Shown here: in pieces, positions 56,401 through 64,000 of the stretch
How the letters are laid out: the number at the start of each line of letters is the position of its first letter
Numbering within the stretch: position 1 is the stretch's first letter
Source: Cryptomeria japonica
Taxonomy: Eukaryota > Streptophyta > Pinopsida > Cupressales > Cupressaceae
Assembly (NCBI RefSeq): GCF_030272615.1
Contig: NC_081412.1
Span: forward strand, 686,458,583-686,522,582
Reading direction: 5' to 3'
DNA length: 64,000 bases
Program-made: the position numbers and the translations under genes
Notes under the pieces: generated by a model
Seen by the model: the letters and a program-made list of their open reading frames with translations, nothing else
Told to the model about the DNA's origin: nothing
Database searches by the model: none

Positions 56401-57919
56401 TAATAAATCAATGATGATCAGTGAGTATCAAACCGGTACTGAGAGGGGGGGTGAATCAGTACAGACATAAAAAAATTTCTGAACCGGTTTGACTGCAAAC
56501 AGTGAACTTGACTGGCTATCACTAACACTGGTCTTAAACCAGATTACTACTGTTAAGCACAATGAGACTGTGAAAGATATAAACCGGAAACACTTATCTT
56601 TCCACACAACCTACACCCTCATTTCCACATTATCCTTGTGCATAAATAGGTAATCTATCATCAGAAATATAATAACTTGCTAGATCAACATGATTCACCG
56701 CTTGATAGAAAACAACAAAGCATCACATGAAAAAGACATCACATATGACACACATATTTTTCACATGGAAACCCAACTGGGAAAAACCACGGTGGGGATG
56801 AATACCCACAAGATATTTTTGAACTCTTTAGAAGTCCTCTCTATTAGGAGCCTAGTTCGGTTAAAGACTGTTACAATAGGTTCCGTTAGGAACCGATCCT
56901 GTTAGGGATCACCCGATTAAGAGATGGCTAGAATACCCGGTTAAGGGTTAAACCCTGTTAAAGGTTACCTTGTTAAAGGATTTAAGAACTCAAAGGCTTT
57001 GAGTCCCCCTATTAAAGGATTTACAACAAGCTGGTTAAAGCTACCCTATTAAGGGATTTTCTAACTATTGAAATGGTTAGAGATCAATAGGTATTACAAT
57101 GATCTGGTAATAGCACTCAATGCCAATGCAGATCCACTTTAGTTCCTTCCTTCTTCACACACACTCTGTAGGTATCAATTCTCTTATTTTGTCTAGCAAG
57201 AATCACGTATCTCTGCACTTAGATACACACACAACATTTGCCAACAACTTCAACATGAAACACAATATCGACCTTATAGGAAACAGATAAGTCAGTAGCA
57301 TAAACCCTAAACCCTAAACATTTAGGTTGAGCAATTCAGTCAGTTCAATCCTGACCATTGAACACTTTTGCATTTGAATACAACGGTCTTGAACAGATCT
57401 CAAGATATTCTCCATCGTTCGCTCTTCACTGCTTCTTGGAGATGATAACCCATCACGCGTTCTCCACCATTTGCAGGGACTTCACACATTCCTGACGTAG
57501 ATAGGATCAATCTCCTTCATGCACACGAGGCTGACATGGCAACACAATATGATCTCCATTATACTGCTAACTCATCACACAATTGCCATCGGTTGAATTA
57601 CATAGGCTCGAAACACTTCAACCGGAAACCCTGAAGCTGGGACTACCAACCGGTAGCCATACCATATTAAACCTTCATAGAAAACATTCCATATACCAGT
57701 TCACTCTTCAACATACCAGTTCACTTGGACAAGCGTACCGCTTCACCTTTTGTACATATATCGATTCACTTTGCTAGTTGCTTAACTTCACTAAACTGGT
57801 TCACTCTTCAGCATATTATCGGTTCACTCTTCAGCATATTATCGGTTCACTCTTCAGCATATTGACATCAATGACAACACAATATCATCATGTCAACATA
57901 CTCTACACATATGCCAACA
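56401..57919 (-). repeat. 5' LTR of B (1519 bp)
   Basis: It matches 50552-52067 throughout, with about 10 differences in the first 150 bases. The array of CCTGTTAGGGATCACCCG-type words lies at 56865-57060. Confidence 0.95.
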
Positions 57920-57924
57920 AGGAC

Positions 57925-59859
57925 ATCAAGGCATTGATTGATGTTGTCCCGGAGAAAGGCAGGAAGAGGAAAGAGCCAGAAATCTTCATTGAGTCTATTG
58001 CAATTGAATTTAGATCTGAAGATGACACACCCCTGGCATTCAAAAGAGTATTGAGGAAGAAAACTGAAGAAAATAAGGTAGAAGCTAAGAAGCAACCGGT
58101 TAGGAAAGTTACTATCAGGGTACCAGCACAGAGAAGAGCACCAAAAGAAACACCTTCAGCCCCATCCAGTATTGGAAGGAGAAAGAAGAAGGATGACATT
58201 GATATTGTAATTGAACCTAGTAATGTAACTATCGTTCCACCAAAGACTTGTGCAGAGTTAGTTGATGAAATTACTAAAGATGGTATGTTAAAGAATGTAC
58301 AATTTTATTATGAACATTTAGATAATGATGAACAAAGAGAAGTTGAGGAAGCAGTTTTGTTGTATTTGGATATTTATAAGAAAGCCTTGTTAGAAATTGA
58401 AGACCAAATACCGACACAGTTATATGACATGTTAGATGCTAGAAGACTATCAACAATACAATAAGACAGGCATATAAAGATTCAAGAGTTGTTATCTTTT
58501 TGTGTTTATATTGCTCCAAAGGAGATGGACAAGACACTTGAGGTTGCAGATAGGAAAATCTTTAACAACAAACATAGAATAATCAGTCTTATGTTAGGTA
58601 GAGTAAATGAGATAATCAAGGAGACCCAAAAGGCATGGGTTAAGTTCTTTGAAGAGAGTCATGGTTTTTATACTTCATCGGAACCTAAGATAGATACTAC
58701 AGACATCTCGGTTGAAGGTAAAGGTAAAAGTATTATGGGTACTTTAGCCTCAATTTTGAAAAACATTAAGATAGTAGATATTGAGTCCCCGGTAATACAA
58801 ATGTACAGGCAAATGTTGAGATACCAATAGATACAGAGAGTGTAAAGGTTGAAAATGTACAAGTTACTAATGTTGAGGACAACAGTCCTCTAGATACAAA
58901 TGTATATGATGAGGTTACAATTCCTAGGGAGGAACTGATAGTTACTAAGACTGCACCAAGTGGCGAAGCCACTGGTGCAAGTGAGGAAGCTATAAAGGTT
59001 AAAACATCAGAGGAGAAGAAAGGGGAATCTGGTAGGGAACCGGTAGTGAGTCCATCATTGTTGTCAATTGACACCTCGTAGGTTGAAAATAAAAGCATAA
59101 CTGAGATGAGTTCTATTGAACTCATAATGATGGTTGCACAAAAAATGTTGAAGGAGGGATCTATGGATAAAGGTGTTATTGATCAGTCTATCATTGTTTT
59201 GCATAGACTTGTCCCGGGGTGCAAGTTTGACAAAGAAGCGAGCCCATCCGGAAAGCTTAAGACAATCACAAAGCACATTTCAAAGGATTTTCAGTCCTTG
59301 CAACAGATATCAAACCGACAAGCACTGGAGGGGTTCACACAGGCAAAGAGAGCTACATTTGATCAAGTGATTGAGTCTGAGAGGAAGAAGATTAATGATA
59401 AGTTGAAATTGATAGATAATGCATTGAGGCAGTGTACTAATGTTTATAGAGTATGCTGTAATACTGGTTTACTCACAACTAAGACAAATAAAAAGATTAA
59501 GGAGATTGCAGGTATAGCCAATTCTTTTGATGGATTGAATTCATTAACTATATCTATAGATGGTCAGATTTTGGTTTTGGAAGCCCAAGTTTTTGCTCTT
59601 GAGAAAGAAAAAGATAAAATCATAAGGAGAGCCAAAAGTCTTAGAGGTTTGGTGAGTCCCCAGTTGGATTCATTAAGTGTACATAAGAAGGAGTGTATAG
59701 ATATGGTTGGTAAGCCTACACCGACAAAGCTTAATGAAAAAGAGTCATTTGCTCATATGCTAAATGGACTTGTATCTATTTCGAACAATTTCAAATCAGG
59801 TTGGGATACCTATCTTGAGCTTTTGGAGAAGTCCTATCCGGATATTTTCAAATACATCT
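57925..59859 (+). pseudogene. Additional ORF of C, segment 3, C-terminal part
   Basis: It resumes in frame after B (SQD|IKALIDVVPEKGRKRK). Four pieces: 57925-58464 with a basic region (QRRAPKETPSAPSSIGRRKK) and CAELVDEITKDGMLKNVQFY; 58488-58830 with ISLMLGRVNEIIKETQKAWV; an acidic Val/Glu/Thr-rich stretch in another frame to TAG at 59080; and 59106-59861 with ILVLEAQVFALEKEKDKIIR (coiled-coil candidate) and SFAHMLNGLVSISNNFKSGW, ending FKYI before TAG. With segments 1 and 2 the reading frame totals about 1,060 codons. No enzyme motif is seen; the function is unknown. Confidence 0.65.
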
Positions 59860-59861
59860 AG

Positions 59862-60164
59862 CTCCGGTAAGGTATTTTGGGACATATTCATTGTACAGTC
59901 TTTCATTCTTCGTCTCAGTTTTTGGTATACTTTTTGGTATTTTTTATGGCATTGATGTCAAAAAGGGAGTGATATTGATGTGAAAAAAGAAAAAAAGGGA
60001 GTTATATATATTAGGGAGAGTATAGGTGGAAAATTATGGAGGTATGGAGTATTTTGTATTGATGGATATTCAGCTCAGGGGGAGCAAGCTCTGGATGAAA
60101 CCGGCAGATGGAAACCATGATCATTTTTCACATGAGTGTTGCCATCAATGACAAAGGGGGAGAT
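59862..60164 (+). promoter_or_regulatory. 3' leader of C with polypurine boxes and 17-bp inverted repeat
   Basis: Purine boxes near 59962, 59997, 60076 and 60153-60164 (AAAGGGGGAGAT, abutting the LTR). TGTTGCCATCAATGACA (60137-60153) is perfectly complementary to TGTCATTGATGGCAACA (60204-60220) in U3. The phrases GATGTCAAA..GGGAG and ATTGATGTGAAAAA are shared with the leader of A. Confidence 0.85.
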
Positions 60165-61080
60165 TGTTGGCAATTGACACTCAATTGGTTGGTTTCAATA
60201 TGGTGTCATTGATGGCAACATGTTCCGGCTTCATATTTTGGTTTAGTTGTGTATTGATAGACACTTCACAGACACTTCACCAACACCAACAGGTTGGAAG
60301 TATTTCTTTGGTTACGGACAATGCAGGCCGACATGGTTTAGAATCAGGTTATTGGTATTCGAGGCCGACATCTTTTGGATCTGGCATCGGCAATTGTTTT
60401 TGATATTCATGTATTTATGTTATCTACCCGACATGTATATTCATATTTTAATTATCTTTATAAGCCGACATAAGGCATGATGAATTGTGAAAGATATACA
60501 AGTCAGTTGGTTATATCTTTTTGAGATATGGATTGATAGGAGAATATGATAATGTTATCTGATGTGAAATATATGAGAGTGGTCTCATGTATGTGAGGAT
60601 ATTTATGTAAGGGTTATTCCGGCAAAGGGTTTAGGGTTTCAAACTGGAACAAACAGAGCTTAACCAGAATTGTATTCATGCATAGAAGATGCTATCTTAG
60701 CAGTTCAATCATTTCTCCGGATTGTAGTTTGGATTTGTATGTAGTCAGTGAGGCTCCTTTTGTGATTGAGCAGTGTGCTCTAGGCTATAAGCCTTCCTGC
60801 AAGTGCAAGCCCCTATATTTTATGATATCTCTTCATATGACCAGTGGATTGATATTGTGGGTCATAAATCCCACCGTGGCTTTTCCTCTTTGAGGTTTTT
60901 AATGTGTAATTTTGTGTGTTATGGTATTCATTTATGTGATTGGCTTATTGGTTGCTTTAATTATTTCAATTCTATATGTACTGGTATACCGGTTGGTGTA
61001 TGGATGTTTTAATAAAGTTAAAATAGATAATTCCAGTAGAACAGTGATTCACCCCCTCTCAGTGTTCTTGGATTCCAACA
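60165..61080 (+). repeat. 3' LTR of C (916 bp)
   Basis: TGTTGGCAATTGACACTC ... GATTCCAACA, followed by CAACT. GATTCACCCCCTCTCAG at about 61046. Confidence 0.95.
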
Positions 61081-61085
61081 CAACT

Positions 61086-61400
61086 TGCTTTTGAGGAACT
61101 GTCAAATGCTTCCCTTTATGGGCAATTGTAGTCTAACCCTCTTTGGCTTTAGCAAGATCTGAAGAATGAGGAAACTCAAGCTCCTTTGGGGGAGACTTCA
61201 CCTTGCGGGCTGCCAATGGATAGTCCTTAATCTTGTGTTCCAATGATTGACAACAAAAATAAATATTCGACAGATTCAAATAAAGAACCTAAAGGACCTT
61301 CTAGATGTGGCACATACCACCAATCTAAATATCAATAGTATCTTTGAGATCGTGAACATAATCAATCTCAACACAGACCCTATTAAAAGAGGCGCTCGAT
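61086..61400 (-). pseudogene. LINE ORF1 remnant
   Basis: The minus strand reads RVCVEIDYVHDLKDTIDIQI, then GGMCHIQKVL, NIYFCCQSLEHKIKDYPLA and KSPPKELEFPHSSDLAKAKE. 'R(V/I)C(V)E.D....L....I.I......Q...Y......C..C...GH....C' is the end of the nucleic-acid-binding ORF1 protein of plant L1 LINEs; the last Cys is Tyr here. It stands upstream (minus strand) of the ORF2 endonuclease once element C is removed. The left part is continuous with the C target site; the 5' end near 61400 appears truncated. Confidence 0.65.
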
Positions 61401-61721
61401 AAAAATGAGCGGGCTCTACACAAACTTACGTCATTATATTTAAAACTCAAATCAATTAAATTTTATAAAAAATCAACATATATAAAAGTATAAAAATTGT
61501 TTAACTCTTCTCATAACAAGATTACCTCAAACATACCAGATCGACACAAAATAATAATACACATCCACAGATACACACATACATAAATGTATACATATAT
61601 ATACATACGTATTGTCATTAAACTTTTAATTATTGGTTTGATATCTTTTATTATATAAATGTGTGTGTATGTGTGACATCTACATACATATGTATAAATT
61701 ATTAATTTTTATTTTTGTTTC

Positions 61722-61722
<1 letters not shown>

Positions 61723-61764
<42 letters not shown>
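61723..61764. repeat. (TA)n-(CA)n microsatellite
   Basis: About 17 TA units (61723-61756) followed by CACACACA. Confidence 0.9.
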
Positions 61765-61776
61765 AACAATGCTTCT

Positions 61777-61966
61777 ATATCATTCAAACGTCATTCATCC
61801 AAAAACTAAATGAAATAGATCCACATAAGTCTTCCATAGAGGAAGACATTTATAAAATACAACTCTAAGGTATATATCATTCAAACGTCATCCAAAAACT
61901 AAATGAAATAGATCCACATAAGTCTTCCATAGAGGAAGACATTTGTAAAATACAACTCTAAGGTAT
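61777..61966 (+). repeat. Tandem duplication, 97-base unit
   Basis: ATATCATTCAAACGTCAT...ATACAACTCTAAGGT at 61777-61873 is repeated at 61874-61966 with very few changes (one ATTC-like deletion, one A/G), so this duplication is young compared with the elements. Confidence 0.9.
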
Positions 61967-62396
61967 GAGTTTTCTGGGTAACTAGTAAAAATAGTTTAGA
62001 ACATCTATTCAACTGAAAACAAACCAGAAAGAACTCCAAAGAATTTCAAAACCAACCATCACATTCTAGAACTTAGAATTTTTTTTTTTTATCTCTTTAA
62101 CCAATGGTTGTCATCTATTTTCCAAAACTTGAATTTAACCACATCATTGTTTTTCCATTAAACAAAGTCTCCATTGTCTTAAATCTTTCTCTATCCAGGA
62201 GAAAGAATGTGAAGAAGAAAAGGACGAGAAGAGATTTCATATTATTGCATCCCAAGATCATGTACAACAGTATACTATTAAACATGTATACAAAATAAAT
62301 TACAAACTGATAGATTCCACAGGAAATTAAAATGAAAAATATTTTACATATACACAAATTTAAACCCCTCCAAAAAATCATCTGAACCAGCATAAT

Positions 62397-62538
62397 TCAG
62401 TACCGAATGGTTGCATTTCTACCATCTTCTTTGGAGACTTTGCCTTCCCTTACATTGGCTGCTGATGCAGACTGTGCTCGTGCAGCCAAGCTTCCTTTTC
62501 CTGTTGGGTTTCCAGCTTCTGCCTCTTTATGCTGTATG
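62397..62538 (-). CDS. SMP-domain LEA protein, terminal exon
   Basis: On the minus strand a splice acceptor TTATAG (62539-62544) opens 46 codons ending with TGA at 62397-62399. The peptide includes IQHKEAEAGNPTGKG then SLAARAQSASAANVREGK and ends NATIRY. The segment A.xIQ..EA...G...KGS.AA.AQS.A..N is the seed maturation protein (SMP) domain of late-embryogenesis-abundant proteins, which protect cells in drying seeds. The reading frame is clean, unlike everything else in the window. Together with the exon at 62949-63059 it forms PITPEDAKFIQHKEAEAGNP across a phase-2 junction. The N-terminal exon(s) lie outside the window. Confidence 0.75.
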
Positions 62539-62948
62539 CTATAACAAACCATAATTTCCACTTTTATCAAAAAAGAAAAGAAAATATTATTAACTATTGG
62601 TGTATTTGTTCTCTGTCACTGTGTATATGCATTTGGAATTTTGGACTCCTTTTATTGGGACCTATTCATGTACATATCTATTTTATTTAAATTAATTGTT
62701 TCTGAAACTTGTTTTTAAACTAATTGTTTCTATGATAATTTGTTCTTCTCTTTTATACAACTCTTCTTTATGGAGTATTATAGCTTTCTATTAGACAGCC
62801 TCAATGCTTTATATATACTCTTCTGTGTAGAATACTAAAATCTAACAGCTTTCTATTCTCTATTCTATAAGTTTTTGTATGTGGAGATTATAACAGTTTT
62901 CTATTCTTTATACCCCATAAGCTATGAAAGAGATTAAGGGCAAATTAC
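62539..62948 (-). other. Intron of the SMP gene (410 bp)
   Basis: Minus strand begins GTAATTT and ends TTATAG, obeying the GT-AG rule. It is T/A-rich and non-coding. Its borders are fixed by the continuity of the SMP frame. Confidence 0.75.
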
Positions 62949-63059
62949 AATTTTGCATCTTCTGGGGTGATTGGTCTCCCACCAATATCTCTTCTTTCAT
63001 CAGCTTCTCGCCCACCAAATTGTGCAACACCTTCAGAGATGCCTGGATCTGGCTGGTCC
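62949..63059 (-). CDS. SMP-domain LEA protein, internal exon
   Basis: 111 bases between acceptor AATTGCAG (ending at 63060) and donor GTAATT (62948-62943). It codes (one base)+DQPDPGISEGVAQFGGREAD, ERRDIGGRPITPEDAK+(two bases). 'ITPEDA' is the usual start of an SMP domain (I/VT.EDA...Q..E), so the domain is split by the intron. Clean frame and good splice sites support a functional host gene. Transcript evidence would settle it. Confidence 0.7.
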
Positions 63060-63400
63060 CTGCAATTCATACAACATTTAAAGACAGTAAACCAGCCATA
63101 AATGCTAATAAGTCCAGTAAATTTTATCTTAAATGAGTACCTAAGAGGTTAAAATCCTAATCAAGAGTCAAAATCCCCAACTTCATAAAATATGGGTGCT
63201 TATTCCTTTAGGAGGTCTGTCATAAGTTTTAGCATTAGGATTATTCTGGTGTAATTAAAATGATTACAATATCAAAGCAGCCTATAAATGCTCGCATGAA
63301 TGAAATAGAATACATTGAAGCTTGATCTATGTCTAGGGGACATTCAAATTGGATCTAACCAAAATATATTCACGTTATAATTGAAATGGGAATGTAGGGT
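63060..63400 (-). other. Probable intron of the SMP gene, no gene recognised
   Basis: Minus-strand sequence before the acceptor at 63060 is AT-rich with no exon that I can see. It is presumably part of an intron reaching beyond the window. Confidence 0.45.
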
Positions 63401-63460
63401 GAATTGAGTGGTCATCAGGAATCTGCTGAGTGCAGAGTGCAATTGCTAACATCATAAGGA

Positions 63461-64000
63461 ATGAAGTTGGAATAATTTTTCGGACAACTCTGGCATAATG
63501 GATATAGTGATTTGGACAACTCTGGCATAATGGGTTTCTAATTTTAAAGTGTTTCAGTCTAAGGCTGCTTGTGCTCCATAAGAGATGAAGCTGGGATAGT
63601 GCCCAGAACAACTTTGATGCAATGGATACATACCTAAGTGTTGCAGCCTAAAGATCCTACTCCATAATAGATGAAGCTGGGATAGTGTTGGACAACTTTT
63701 GTACAATGGATATGTACTTAAGTGTTTCAACCTAAAGCTCGTACTCCATAAGAGATATAGTGCTGGACAACTCTAGTGCAATGGATACCTACCTAAGTTT
63801 TTCAACTTTAGGTCGTACTCTATAAGAGATGAAGTTGGGATTGGATACCTACCTAAGTTTTTCAGCTTTAGGTTGTACTCTATAAGAGATGAAGTTGGGA
63901 TAGTGCTTGACTCTGGTGCAAATCAATAGATACCTAAGTTTTTGAGTCTAAGGTTCGAACTCTATAAGAGATGAAGCTGGGATAGTGCCTAAAGCTTGTA
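63461..64000 (+). repeat. Minisatellite, units of about 60-86 bases
   Basis: AGATGAAGCTGGGATAGTG-type unit starts lie at 63583, 63669, 63753 (AGATATAGTGCTGG), 63827, 63887 and 63969, with an earlier diverged start near 63461. Each unit continues with GGACAACTCT..TGCAATGGATACCTACCTAAGT, TTTCA..CTAAGG, and GTACTC(C/T)ATAAG. Spacing is 86, 84, 74, 60 and 82 bases. The units starting in 63781-63840 and 63841-63900 are almost identical. The array runs out of the window. A minus-strand open stretch at 63375-63611 is a by-product. Confidence 0.85.

Larger units (their letters stand above)
50552..57919 (-). mobile_element. Copia element B, minus strand, TSD AGGAC
   Basis: LTRs 50552-52067 (3') and 56401-57919 (5'); AGGAC at 50547-50551 and 57920-57924. 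Length 7.4 kb. All Copia parts are present in order on the minus strand: gag, zinc knuckle, protease, integrase, RT and RNase H. It is the best preserved element here but still carries several stops and one in-frame integrase deletion. It lies inside the additional ORF of C. Confidence 0.95.
32975..61080 (+). mobile_element. LTR element C, non-autonomous Copia type, TSD CAACT
   Basis: LTRs 32975-33909 and 60165-61080 enclose an interior that includes later insertions A (with G) and B. CAACT lies at 32970-32974 and 61081-61085. Subtracting A, B and their target copies leaves an element of about 6.7 kb. It has a primer site, a polypurine tract, a Gag-like reading frame with four CCHC-type motifs, and a long second reading frame of unknown function, but no protease, integrase, reverse transcriptase or RNase H. 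Both LTR edges and the 3' leader resemble those of A and B, so it probably used their class of enzymes. Confidence 0.9.
61401..62396. other. Intergenic and SMP-gene 3' flank, AT-rich, no gene
   Basis: It contains a TA/CA microsatellite, a 97-base tandem duplication and the 3' flank (probably 3' UTR) of the minus-strand SMP gene. Short open stretches near 62104-62393 on both strands show no domain. Confidence 0.5.

Noticed and set aside
57778-57924. Start of the 228-codon frame of element C inside B's LTR
   Set aside because: The Met and first codons belong to the 5' LTR of B; the true frame comes from segment 2 before B.
1-64000. CRISPR arrays, rRNA or tRNA genes, bacterial operons
   Set aside because: No regular spacer-repeat pattern, no rRNA-like blocks and no tRNA cloverleaf noticed; the content is plant transposons. 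tRNA-like words are primer binding sites.

Overview
The window looks like plant nuclear DNA from a large, repeat-saturated genome. A gymnosperm is my inference, not shown by the sequence: the LTR pairs are old (roughly 6 to 8 differences per 100 bases where I compared them by eye), the insertions are deeply nested, and host genes are almost absent. There are no bacterial-style operons and I saw no tRNA, rRNA or CRISPR array. Nearly every recognisable coding region is a broken transposable-element gene. The only convincing host gene is the 3' end of a seed-maturation-protein (SMP-domain LEA) gene on the minus strand at 62.4-63.1 kb.

Left part, 1-25.9 kb. It holds a Gypsy-like gag remnant with a long non-coding tail ending in a 3' LTR (1-4.0 kb), then the non-coding interior of a minus-strand LTR element (about 4.0-10.1 kb) whose 5' LTR is 10105-11082. 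Into that interior were inserted a 2.5-kb non-coding LTR element (4778-7297, TSD TGAAC) and a solo LTR (8687-10070, TSD CCTAG). Then come about 1.2 kb of CT/GA low-complexity DNA (12.2-13.4 kb), a solo LTR (14759-16276, TSD GCATG), a second CT/GA tract next to a Gypsy protease remnant (16.4-17.1 kb), a possible orphan terminal exon (19148-19300, minus) beside another LTR (19.3-20.7 kb), very AT-rich DNA, and a decayed Helitron helicase (22.7-24.9 kb).

Right part, 25.96-61.4 kb, is one nest. The host is a minus-strand LINE: 3' end about 25962, ORF2 reverse transcriptase and endonuclease through 32974, ORF1 remnant at 61086-61400. Two solo LTRs sit in its ORF2 (28171-28990 and 30010-31068). Between ORF1 and ORF2 lies element C (32975-61080, TSD CAACT), a Copia-type LTR element without pol. 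Its internal region encodes a coiled-coil/multi-zinc-knuckle Gag-like protein and then a broken second reading frame of about 1,060 codons that I cannot assign. Inside C sit Copia element A (35555-49573, TSD GATTA) and minus-strand Copia element B (50552-57919, TSD AGGAC). Inside A's reverse transcriptase sits chromovirus-like Gypsy element G (39460-47196, TSD GGTTT). All TSDs are exact, so the order of events can be read: LINE, then C, then A and B, then G in A.

Relations among the elements. A, B and C share the start TGTTGGCA, a tRNA-iMet-like primer site, AGGGGGAG polypurine boxes, and an inverted repeat of about 17 bp whose arms lie either side of the polypurine tract/U3 junction. This suggests that C, which has no polymerase, was moved by enzymes of A/B-like relatives. 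Most premature stops are explained by C-to-T or G-to-A transitions, as expected from decay of methylated DNA. The last 0.6 kb of the window is a minisatellite that probably lies in an intron of the SMP gene.
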